DNA from: Pseudomonadales bacterium
GTDB lineage: Bacteria; Pseudomonadota; Gammaproteobacteria; Pseudomonadales; Ketobacteraceae
Length of the DNA stretch: 64,000 bases
Assembly (NCBI GenBank): GCA_020062665.1
Contig: JAGUVW010000068.1
Coordinates: 1-64,000 of the forward strand
Direction: 5' to 3'
The position numbers and the translations under genes are program-made. Under the pieces are notes generated by a model. The model did no database searches, had not been told where the DNA came from, and was given only the letters and a program-made list of their open reading frames with translations. Positions 18,759 to 26,618 of the stretch are shown here, in pieces. Positions within the stretch are counted from its first letter, which is position 1, and each line of letters starts with the position of its first letter.

Positions 18759-20311
18759 GGTTTTTCCTCGATGGATTCAGCAAGCACGTGCTTTTTGATT
18801 TTGCCGGACGCGGTTTTCGGCAGCGCGTCCACTTGAAGGATCTGTTTGGGAATCTTGTACGACGCCAGATTGTCCAGACAGTGTTTTTTGATCTGTTTGA
18901 TATCCAGGGTAGCGCCCGGTTTCAGCACCACAAATGCCACGATGGTCTGGCCCAGCAATTCATCCGCCACACCCAGCACGGCTACTTCCTCGATGGCCGG
19001 CACTTCCAGAATGACTTCCTCGATTTCCAGCGGACTGATGCGATGGGCGCCGGACTTGATCATGTCGGAACGACGGCCCTGCAGATAGATGAAACCGTCC
19101 GCATCCGCGTGCCCCAGATCGCCGGTCTTCAGCCAGCCATCGACAAAGGTTTCTGCCGTGGCAGCTTCATTGCGCCAGTATCCCAGCGCCACATTGCCGC
19201 CCCGCGCGTACAGTTCACCGGCTTCACCAGGAGCACAACGACTGCCATCGGGGCGGCGGATTTCGATTTCGACATGCGCGATGGGCAACCCCACCGAACC
19301 GAGTTTTTCCTGCAGGCGCGCCGGCGGCAGGCAGGTCAGACGCGCAGTGGCTTCGGTCTGGCCGAACATCACATACAGGTGATTCGACATCAGCGTCATC
19401 ACATCGCGGGTCAGCGACACCGCCATCGCACCACCGGCCTGCAGCACATAGCGCAGCGCAGACAGATCATGCTCCGCCACCTTGCCCCGGCTCAGCAGCA
19501 GCGCAAAGGTGGACGGCACCCCGGCGAATCCCGTCACCCTCTCGTTCTGCATCCGCGCCACCACTGCGTGCGGATACATCAGACTGTTTTCCAGCAGCAA
19601 TGTCGCGCCCTGTACCACATGGGTGTGCAGCACAGAGTTGCCGTAGGAATAATAAAACGGCAGCACATTGAGGAAACGATCGCCCGGCTGAATCGGCAAC
19701 GCCGCCAGAATCGACGCCACGTTCGCCGCCAGATTGCCATGACTGATCATCACACCCTTGGGATTGCCGGTGGTGCCCGAGGTGTAAATGATGCAGGCCA
19801 GCTGATGCTTGTCCGCTGTCAGCCCTGGCTGATCCACATCGGGCGCAACGGCGTCGATATCGGACCAATCCGCTTCGATGCCGTGCAGCAGCGATTCCGG
19901 CACCATGGCCGCCGCATTGTGATTCACCGCCACCAGCGTCGCCGGCAGCGACACCTGCAGCAGCTTGTGCATTTCCCGCGGCGCAAAATCCACAAACGCA
20001 AAACGCGCCTGCGCATGTTGAATCCAGTTTTCGAAATCCCGCGCCTTGGCGTTGGTGTTCATCGGCACCACGGCACCACCGGCCAGCAGCACGCCATAAA
20101 ACACCGCCATGTACTGGGGGGAATTCTCGGCAATCAACGCCACCCGTTCACCGGTCTGCAGGCCATTGGTGCGCAGAAACGCCGCCACCCGCCCGGCCTG
20201 ATCCCACAGGCGGGCGAACGTCCAGGTTTCAGCACCGGCCACCACACAGGGCTGATCCGCCGACTGCTGCACCCGCTCTCTGATCTGCGCCAACAACGAC
20301 GTCACCGGCAA
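18755..20311 (-). CDS. AMP-forming acyl/aryl-acid ligase (ANL superfamily)
   Basis: 518 aa adenylating enzyme. The P-loop motif is YTSGTTGNPKG (176-186), later motifs are FGQTEATAR and GDLGHAD, and the C-terminal catalytic lysine is in TASGKIKK. The family activates a carboxylic acid as the acyl-AMP and loads it on CoA or a carrier protein. The dedicated ACP immediately upstream (6 bp) is the likely acceptor. It resembles the exosortase-A-associated ligases. The start is uncertain: TTG at 20311 lies just after GAGG, and GTG at 20305 is an alternative. The substrate cannot be read from sequence. Confidence 0.86.
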   Translation of the reverse strand: MPVTSLLAQIRERVQQSADQPCVVAGAETWTFARLWDQAGRVAAFLRTNGLQTGERVALIAENSPQYMAVFYGVLLAGGAVVPMNTNAKARDFENWIQHAQARFAFVDFAPREMHKLLQVSLPATLVAVNHNAAAMVPESLLHGIEADWSDIDAVAPDVDQPGLTADKHQLACIIYTSGTTGNPKGVMISHGNLAANVASILAALPIQPGDRFLNVLPFYYSYGNSVLHTHVVQGATLLLENSLMYPHAVVARMQNERVTGFAGVPSTFALLLSRGKVAEHDLSALRYVLQAGGAMAVSLTRDVMTLMSNHLYVMFGQTEATARLTCLPPARLQEKLGSVGLPIAHVEIEIRRPDGSRCAPGEAGELYARGGNVALGYWRNEAATAETFVDGWLKTGDLGHADADGFIYLQGRRSDMIKSGAHRISPLEIEEVILEVPAIEEVAVLGVADELLGQTIVAFVVLKPGATLDIKQIKKHCLDNLASYKIPKQILQVDALPKTASGKIKKHVLAESIEEKP

Positions 20312-20317
20312 CCCGCC

Positions 20318-20563
20318 TCAGCCTTTCTTGCGCTCGACAAACGCCACCAGGTTGTTCACGGAGTCCAGATTCTCGGGAATCATTTCCTCGTCAGCCACCT
20401 TCAGGCCGAATTCCTCTTCCAGAAAGAAAATCACTTCCAGAATACCGGTGGAATCGATGATGCCCTGCTGCAGAAAGGAATCACCGTCGTTCAATGCATT
20501 CTGGTCATCGGTGAACAGATAGTTTTCCAGAATGTAATTCTTGATCTTTGCTCTCGCGGACAT
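20318..20563 (-). CDS. Acyl carrier protein
   Basis: 81 aa four-helix acidic carrier. The phosphopantetheine site is Ser38 in IIDSTGILE. An AAGGAG site five bases before the ATG at 20563 fixes the start, and the GTG six bases upstream overlaps that site. It is placed between AsnB and the AMP ligase in one operon and presumably carries the acid activated by the ligase. It is not the fatty-acid ACP: the DSL motif is replaced by DST and the neighbours are polysaccharide genes. Confidence 0.9.
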   Translation of the reverse strand: MSARAKIKNYILENYLFTDDQNALNDGDSFLQQGIIDSTGILEVIFFLEEEFGLKVADEEMIPENLDSVNNLVAFVERKKG

Positions 20564-20598
20564 TGCCACTCCTTACCTTGATGTACGTTATAGAGAAG

Positions 20599-22515
20599 TC
20601 ATTGCATGAATTGATGGTGCCAGACCTGGGTGGACAGAATTCCCACCAACGCCATGTTGTCCTTGGCCCCGATGGCGCGGCCGGCACGGATTTTTTTCAC
20701 CAGCATCTGCACGCGCTTGGGATCGAACAGGCCGGCGCGGCGCAGCGCATCTTCGCCCAGCAGCGTTTCGACATACTCCGGGGTTTTGTCCGAGAAGAAC
20801 GCCGGAATATCCGGCGCCCGATAGGGCTGCTTGTGGCGGTTCACGATCTCGGGCGGCAGGAATTCACCCATCGCCTTCTTCAGCAGATACTTTTCGTTGA
20901 GGCCTTTCATTTTCAGTTTGGGCGGCAGGCGATTGGCGAACTCGATGACCCGGTGATCCAGAAACGGAAAGCGCCCTTCCACCGAATTGGCCATCAACAT
21001 GCGATCACCCTGGGAACTCAGCAGGTAGCCGCCCATCAGGGTTTTCGCCTCGATGTACTGCGCGCGATTGAAGGCATGCCAGCCGCTGGCGTCCGCCGGC
21101 AGGGAATTCGCCAGCAACTCGATGGCGTTGTCCTGCAGGTGCGTTTTCACTTCGTCGGCAAAAAAATCCTTGATGCGGGCGGTAGTGCTCCAGCGCGGCG
21201 TGTGGGAAAAATACAGCAGCTCCGGTTCATCCAGATTGGCGCCGAAAAATTCCCGCAGATAGGACTGGGCGCGTCCCGGTGACACATCCAAATAGGGATA
21301 GAGTTTTTTCAGCAATGCCGGCCGAAAGCTGGAATCCCGGTTCACCGCCCAGAACTGGCGGATCTTGGTTTCCTTGAAAATGTCGTAGCCGCCCAGCACC
21401 TCGTCGGAACCTTCGCCGGTCAGCACCACCTTGTAATCCTGACTGCGCACCAGCCCCGACAGCAGCCGCATCGGCACCGGCGCCGTGCGCAACACCGGGT
21501 TTTCCGTGTGCCAGATGGTTTGGTAGAAATGCTCGGCCACATCCGCTTCGCTGCACTGGATGCGACTGTGATGGGCACCCACCTGACGGATCATCATCTG
21601 CTGGAAATCCGACTCGTCCAGCGATGCCTCGTCGAAACCGATGGAAAACGTACGCAGGCGGGCATCGCTGAAATGGTGGATCATCGCCACCAGCACCGAC
21701 GAATCCAATCCACCCGACAGATACGCGCCCACCGGCACATCCGAGCGCAGACGGATGCGGGTGGCATCCACCAGCAGTTCCCGCAGCTGTTGCGCCAAGG
21801 TGTCGGCATCGCGCCCGTCGTAATCATTCCGCGTCAGGGGGAATTGCCAGTCCCAGTAACGGGATACCCGCAGGCCGCCGGCATCGAACACCGCCATGCA
21901 GCCGGGCGACAGCTCGAACACATTCTCGAACAGAGTATTGGGACTGAGCGGCGCCCAGAACGTCATCAGCTGATCCAGCGCCTGCAGATTGACACGCGGT
22001 TTCGCCGCCAGCGCCGGCAGAATGGCTTTCACCTCCGACGCGAACACCAACCGATCCCCATCCAGGGTATAGAACAGCGGTGCAATCCCCACCCGATCCC
22101 GGTACAGCAGCAGTTTCCGGCGCGGCGCATCCCACAGCGCGATGGCGAACTGGCCGTTCAAACGATTGACGAAGCCTTCGCCGTGCTGTTCATACAGATG
22201 CACGATCACTTCGGTGTCGCTATGGGTATAGAAACGGTGGCCCTGCGCGATCAACTCCTCGCGCAGTTCCACGTAATTGAAGATTTCACCGTTGAAGATG
22301 ACCTGAAGGGTCTGGTCTTCGTTATGGATGGGCTGGGCACCCCCGGCCAGGTCGATGATGCTGAGACGGGCATGGGCCAGGCCGACAACGGCGTCGCTGT
22401 AAAACCCGGCACCATCAGGGCCGCGGTGATGTAACTGGCCGATCATGGCACGCAGCTGATCCGGCGTTTGATCGGACACGCCGCTGAAGCGCGCAAAACC
22501 CGCTATTCCACACAT
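20599..22515 (-). CDS. Asparagine synthase-type glutamine amidotransferase (operon copy 1)
   Basis: 638 aa starting MCGIAGF, so Cys2 becomes the N-terminal glutaminase nucleophile (residues 2 to about 200). The PP-loop is SGGLDSS (267-273) in the synthase domain. Enzymes of this type in exopolysaccharide loci are thought to amidate a sugar acid or to transfer amino groups, rather than make asparagine. It is the first gene of the - strand operon, 35 bp ahead of the ACP. The second paralog at 37152 is shorter and lies in the XrtA operon. I rejected the 27-codon upstream extension because Cys2 must be N-terminal. Confidence 0.9.
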   Translation of the reverse strand: MCGIAGFARFSGVSDQTPDQLRAMIGQLHHRGPDGAGFYSDAVVGLAHARLSIIDLAGGAQPIHNEDQTLQVIFNGEIFNYVELREELIAQGHRFYTHSDTEVIVHLYEQHGEGFVNRLNGQFAIALWDAPRRKLLLYRDRVGIAPLFYTLDGDRLVFASEVKAILPALAAKPRVNLQALDQLMTFWAPLSPNTLFENVFELSPGCMAVFDAGGLRVSRYWDWQFPLTRNDYDGRDADTLAQQLRELLVDATRIRLRSDVPVGAYLSGGLDSSVLVAMIHHFSDARLRTFSIGFDEASLDESDFQQMMIRQVGAHHSRIQCSEADVAEHFYQTIWHTENPVLRTAPVPMRLLSGLVRSQDYKVVLTGEGSDEVLGGYDIFKETKIRQFWAVNRDSSFRPALLKKLYPYLDVSPGRAQSYLREFFGANLDEPELLYFSHTPRWSTTARIKDFFADEVKTHLQDNAIELLANSLPADASGWHAFNRAQYIEAKTLMGGYLLSSQGDRMLMANSVEGRFPFLDHRVIEFANRLPPKLKMKGLNEKYLLKKAMGEFLPPEIVNRHKQPYRAPDIPAFFSDKTPEYVETLLGEDALRRAGLFDPKRVQMLVKKIRAGRAIGAKDNMALVGILSTQVWHHQFMQ

Positions 22516-22699
22516 GGAGAGAATCTCAAGCACAATCCTGCAAAAGGTAGCGCACACCTGCGCAAGCGAAAGGACGTTCCGTTGCCCGGAAAACAAGCGC
22601 GCATTGTATCAGCAAGGCTCAATCCAGTCCTGTAATGAAATACCTAAAACCCTGTGGTTTCATTACCTTCCGCACGCACCGCGTCCGGCGACATTCAGC

Positions 22700-22708
22700 T
22701 GCTATAAT
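22700..22708 (+). promoter_or_regulatory. Extended -10 promoter upstream of the FemAB-type gene
   Basis: TGCTATAAT gives the TGn extension plus a perfect -10. No good -35 lies 16-18 bases upstream, consistent with an extended -10 class. The leader to the GTG at 22809 would be about 95 bases. The 293-bp gap (22516-22808) between the divergent AsnB and FemAB genes holds nothing else I can identify. Confidence 0.45.
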
Positions 22709-22808
22709 GCCGGCCTGCCATCCGGAAGACCCCAGCGAAAGGCCGGTCGCCTGAAACTAACACGCTGATCCATCTTGCATTATAGACACCCACCCAGGGA
22801 ATGAGCCC

Positions 22809-24206
22809 GTGAGCAAAGAAACACAATGGCGACTGCCGCTGACCCAGGAAGAATTGCCCGCCGAACTGTCACCCTCCGTGCGCGCGGCTCTGGCAACCCT
22901 GAGCGAAGAGTTCCTTCACAACAAGGCCACCCTGAAAACGCTGGAACAGGACAAGGGCATCCTGTCGCGCCAGATCGGCCAGGCCAAAAAGCAGGGGCAA
23001 CCAATCGACGCACTGCTGGCAGGCGTTCAACAATGTTCGTCCCGCATCGATGATCTCAGACAACAGCAGCAGCAACTGCAGGAACAGGCCAGCGCACTGC
23101 TGACCCCGCCGGCACCGAAGGCGCCCACCCTGCCCGGCCACTTTCTGCCACGCCAGCCCCTGAGCGACGCCACCGCCGCCAGCATCGGGCTGATCGAGAA
23201 CACACAACTGGCAGCCTGGGATGCCTACGTAGATCAGCATCCCCACGCCTGCGTGTACCATCGCGCCGCCTTCAAGACCATCATCGAGCAGGCTTTTGGT
23301 CACACCACTCACTACTTGGCCGCTCGTGACGCAGCAGGCAACATCTGCGGCATTCTGCCGGCCATTCACCTGCGCAGCGCCCTGTTCGGCAGCTATTTTG
23401 TCTCGGTGCCTTTCTTCAACTACGGCGGCGCCCTGGGCGACAACCCCGCAATCGAAACCGCCCTGCTGGTTCAGCTGCAACAGCGCGCCACCGACGCCGG
23501 CGCCCGTCACGTGGAATACCGCGACACCCAGCCACGGCAAGGTCTGCCGCAAAAAACCGAGAAAAACGCCCTGCTGCTGAACCTGCCCGACAGCGCCAGC
23601 CAGCTGTGGGAAGACATCGGCTCCAAGGTGCGCGCGCAAATCAAAAAGGCGGAATCGTTCGGCCTCAGCTTCCGCGCCGGCGGCATCGAGCTGCTGGATG
23701 ATTTCTACCAGGTTTTTGCCACCAACATGCGCGATCTCGGCACGCCGGTTTACGGCAAGGATTTTTTTCGCCACATCCTGCGCCAGGGCGATCTGGCAAG
23801 CATCCTGTGCGTGGCTTACGAAGCGGGTCGCCCGGTCTCATGCGCCTTTCTGCTGGGCTATCGCAACGCGCTGGAAATTCCGTGGGCGTCCACCGTGCGC
23901 GAAGCCAACCGCAGCAACGCCAACATGTTCCTTTACTGGAACGTGCTGTCGCTGGCCATCACTCGCGGCTACCGCTTTTTTGATTTTGGCCGCTCGTCGA
24001 AAGATGCCGGTACGTTCAAGTTCAAACTGCAGTGGGGTGCGCAGCCACAACAACTCTACTGGCACTACTGGCTGCGGGATGGAGGTGATCTTCCTGCACT
24101 GAATCCAAACAATCCCAAGTACCGGCTGGTCATTGGTGTATGGCAACGGCTACCGGTGTGGCTGACCGTCTTATTAGGCCCGCATATTGTTAAAAACTTG
24201 CCTTAA
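22809..24206 (+). CDS. FemAB-type peptidyl/aminoacyl transferase, XrtA/PEP-CTERM-associated, with SerRS-like arm
   Basis: 465 aa. Residues about 30-105 form a Gln/Leu-rich coiled coil containing LSRQIGQAKKQG, strongly reminiscent of the tRNA-binding arm of seryl-tRNA synthetase. The rest is a double-GNAT FemAB fold (PFFNYGGAL, a VRAQIKKAE segment, and FDFGRSSKDAGTFKFKLQWG near 400), the pattern of the exosortase-associated FemAB family. Fem proteins use aminoacyl-tRNA to add amino acids; here the target may be an amino sugar in the exopolysaccharide. The start is GTG with an AGGGA site. It opens a + strand unit with the PEP-CTERM gene. Confidence 0.88.
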   Translation: MSKETQWRLPLTQEELPAELSPSVRAALATLSEEFLHNKATLKTLEQDKGILSRQIGQAKKQGQPIDALLAGVQQCSSRIDDLRQQQQQLQEQASALLTPPAPKAPTLPGHFLPRQPLSDATAASIGLIENTQLAAWDAYVDQHPHACVYHRAAFKTIIEQAFGHTTHYLAARDAAGNICGILPAIHLRSALFGSYFVSVPFFNYGGALGDNPAIETALLVQLQQRATDAGARHVEYRDTQPRQGLPQKTEKNALLLNLPDSASQLWEDIGSKVRAQIKKAESFGLSFRAGGIELLDDFYQVFATNMRDLGTPVYGKDFFRHILRQGDLASILCVAYEAGRPVSCAFLLGYRNALEIPWASTVREANRSNANMFLYWNVLSLAITRGYRFFDFGRSSKDAGTFKFKLQWGAQPQQLYWHYWLRDGGDLPALNPNNPKYRLVIGVWQRLPVWLTVLLGPHIVKNLP

Positions 24207-24232
24207 CAGACTGGCCGGCTGTGGTTTATAGT
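24203..24232 (+). promoter_or_regulatory. Candidate promoter for the PEP-CTERM gene
   Basis: TTAACA (24203-24208), an 18-bp spacer and TATAGT (24227-24232). The -35 overlaps the stop codon of the FemAB gene. No sigma-54 (-24/-12) element of the type reported for PrsR-regulated PEP-CTERM genes is visible in the 82-bp gap. Confidence 0.5.
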
Positions 24233-24288
24233 CGCCGAACCCTGAGATTTCCATTCCCAAACATAATCATAATTGAATGGAGCGCATT

Positions 24289-25044
24289 ATGATTTGCTCT
24301 AACGATCAAGCCGTTGCCACACCAACACCACCCAGGCGCCAGCCGCATTTGCCTGCCCGCCTCGCGAAGCGCATTCGAACGCGGCTCAGCGCCAGAGTCT
24401 CGCTGATGTTCGCCACGCTGCTCACCGCCATGCTGACACCTGCCCACGCAGCGCTCATCTCCATGGACTCCCTCTACGGTACTAACAGCATCACCCGCGA
24501 CACTGCAACCGGGCTCGAATGGCTGGATCCGTTTCTGGGCGCCAGCCACGGTGCCGGTGGCACCCAGTTCTGGACTTATGACCAGGTCAGAAACGAGTTC
24601 GGTACCGGCGGCCTGTTCGAAGGCTTCCGCTTTGCAAACCGCAACGATCTGGACACCCTGTTTCATACCTCTGCCGGTATCGACCCTGCCGGCGGCTCCC
24701 ACACCGCCATCGGGGATCTGATCGGCATGCTGGGCGACACCTTTTCGATGGGGCTTGGCTGGGCCAACTTCTTCGCCACCACTGCCTATTTTGATGATGG
24801 CCATGCCGTTGATGCAGGCCTGGCCTCGCTGACCGTCTATCAGGACGTCAGTGGCTTCTTCAACGGCAAAGCCGCCATCTTCGATTCTGCGTACTCCGCC
24901 CTGTCCAACCCCAACCCCTATGGCATGTGGCTGGTGCGGGATTACTTGCAGGTGACGCCGGCTGTGGATGTAGCGGAACCCCCGATTCTGGCCCTGCTGG
25001 GCATCGCGTTCGCGCTGGTTGTCCTGCGCCGCCGCTTCAGCTAA
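24289..25044 (+). CDS. PEP-CTERM sorted secreted protein
   Basis: 251 aa. A long basic n-region (about 35 aa, several Arg) precedes the hydrophobic core and an AHA-type cleavage site near residue 57. The C-terminus is a PEP-CTERM signal: VAEPP, a hydrophobic stretch, then RRR. That makes it a substrate for the exosortase at 32139, which would cut near the EP motif and release it to the surface. The middle (TRDTATGLEWLDP, then repeated FATTAYFDDG/SGFF segments) resembles the DUF1566-like lectin region of other PEP-CTERM proteins. I use the second ATG (24289) because GGAG lies six bases upstream. Confidence 0.88.
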   Translation: MICSNDQAVATPTPPRRQPHLPARLAKRIRTRLSARVSLMFATLLTAMLTPAHAALISMDSLYGTNSITRDTATGLEWLDPFLGASHGAGGTQFWTYDQVRNEFGTGGLFEGFRFANRNDLDTLFHTSAGIDPAGGSHTAIGDLIGMLGDTFSMGLGWANFFATTAYFDDGHAVDAGLASLTVYQDVSGFFNGKAAIFDSAYSALSNPNPYGMWLVRDYLQVTPAVDVAEPPILALLGIAFALVVLRRRFS

Positions 25045-25122
25045 TCAGGATTGATGGCTGGCGGCATCCGGTGCCGCCAGTTCACGACACACAGAGCCGC
25101 GTCAGCCGGTGTTCTGCGTGAA

Positions 25123-26055
25123 TCAGGATCGGGAGGATTGATTGAGGGACTTGGGCGCACGGGCAAAACCCTTGACGCCCAGACTGGAAAGCAGGAATTT
25201 CACCGCAGTCTTGGCAGCCAACTCCCATCTCAGCCATTGCGACGGCTGATGGCGAAGCGCCTGCATGGCGCAGTGCAATGCGTAGGAATAGTCACCTTCT
25301 TCTTCTGCAATCTGTGCACAGATGCTATAGGACTTGGCCTTGGCTCTGGGCATCAAATGCCGCAATGAGGCGCCCACACTGCCAGGCGCAAACATTTTAT
25401 CGATAACTTTCAGATGATTGGGAAGCGTGTTGCGGGTGCCGCGGGAAGTGGAGGCGGAATGAACGCGATAGCGCATCATGGGCTCATCCAGGTATCCCAC
25501 CTCACAGCGCCCTGCCAGACGAACCCATAATTCCCAGTCCTGAATCGACCGCAGGGATTCATCGAATCCACCAGCATCCAGCAACGCCTGTCGCAGCACC
25601 ATCACGGTGGAAGTACTGATGAAATTGCTGCAGATCAGCTTTTCGACCACCATGCCCTGGAATTTCGGCGTGAACTCGCTATCCCGCCGGCCATCGTTCA
25701 CGCCTCCCATGAACACGGAGTCGGTATAGGACCAGCTGAAACCACCACACTGCGCCAGCTGACGCTGGATCTTCTCCGGCTCCCAGATGTCATCCGCGTC
25801 CAGGAATGCAATCCATTTACCTTTGGCCTTTTGCACACCCAGATTGCGCGCGGCCGCCGGGCCACGATTCTGCTGGCGCACCACCACCACGCGATCGCCC
25901 AAAGCGTCGAGAATTTCCAGCGACCTGTCGGTGGAACCATCATCGACGACAATCAGCTCAATCTCGGGATAGGTTTGCGCGAAAACGCTGGCCAATGTCG
26001 CTTCGAGATACCGTTCTCCATTGAACACAGGCATCACTACACTTACCAGTTCCAC
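25123..26055 (-). CDS. Family 2 glycosyltransferase
   Basis: 310 aa GT-A enzyme. VSVVMPVFNGERYL opens the nucleotide-binding fold, VDDGSTD holds the uridine-diphosphate contacts, and AFLDADDIW is the DXD-type metal site. The acceptor end has the DWELWVRLA motif usual in this family. It probably extends the exopolysaccharide repeat unit at the cytoplasmic face. It stands alone on the - strand, converging on the PEP-CTERM gene with a 78-bp gap. Confidence 0.88.
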   Translation of the reverse strand: MELVSVVMPVFNGERYLEATLASVFAQTYPEIELIVVDDGSTDRSLEILDALGDRVVVVRQQNRGPAAARNLGVQKAKGKWIAFLDADDIWEPEKIQRQLAQCGGFSWSYTDSVFMGGVNDGRRDSEFTPKFQGMVVEKLICSNFISTSTVMVLRQALLDAGGFDESLRSIQDWELWVRLAGRCEVGYLDEPMMRYRVHSASTSRGTRNTLPNHLKVIDKMFAPGSVGASLRHLMPRAKAKSYSICAQIAEEEGDYSYALHCAMQALRHQPSQWLRWELAAKTAVKFLLSSLGVKGFARAPKSLNQSSRS

Positions 26056-26618
26056 ACTGTGGCCCCCGTCGAGAATTCTGTCGAATTATATGCATCGAAT
26101 GCGGCGATTATACGCCGGCCCCGGGCACTCGCCCGGTTCCAATAAAAAAATTGTAGCTGCAAATGCCCGAGCACCTGCAGCACCCTCGCCCGTATCTGTC
26201 GGGCGCGCCATCGCGCAACCCTGGCCAAAGCCCGAAATAACGAATCAAAACAGCCTCATACTTCTGGCCGGCTGGGTTAACAGGCATTCTGGATGCGCAG
26301 TATATTACGGTTCCCATAACCGCATCCGGGAATGCGCAAGGATATAGAAAAGGATCACATATTTGTGGCGGCACCCAGGCTGAACGGCCCTGTCACTCCC
26401 CCGATCCGGCCGCTCCAGCCACCCCAGCGAACAAATGAGGAACCCGTTCCAGGCGAAATGCGCGGCATCGCACAAGTGGCCCCATCGTGCCGGCAACAGC
26501 ACAAATATGAAGTGAAAACCAAATCACATCCCTTGCACATCGGGCTGAAATAATGCGGATTATGGAGTAGCCTTGAATTGCATGTTTCTTGCCCCAGGCA
26601 ATCTTACGGTGAATCAAA
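26056..26618. other. Long intergenic region upstream of the beta-helix gene
   Basis: 563 bp between divergent genes. It holds a good -35/-10 pair at 26277-26306 and otherwise no convincing gene; short frames here (for example 26332-26553) lack ribosome-binding sites and typical composition. If that promoter drives the beta-helix gene, the transcript has a leader of roughly 300 bases, which could be regulatory. Confidence 0.5.
26277..26306 (+). promoter_or_regulatory. Candidate sigma-70 promoter far upstream of the beta-helix gene
   Basis: TTAACA (26277-26282), an 18-bp spacer and TATATT (26301-26306). It points towards the gene at 26619. It has the same TTAACA-18-TATA layout as the promoter ahead of the PEP-CTERM gene. 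Confidence 0.45.

Noticed and set aside
18788-20581. 597-codon + strand frame over the ligase and ACP genes
   Set aside because: His/Arg/Gln-rich composition typical of antisense frames in GC-rich genes, covering two clear enzymes.
24207-24288. Sigma-54 promoter for the PEP-CTERM gene
   Set aside because: No TGGCAC-N5-TTGC-like element; a sigma-70-like pair is present instead.
26332-26553. Small + strand frame in the leader region
   Set aside because: No ribosome-binding site, no domain, irregular composition.
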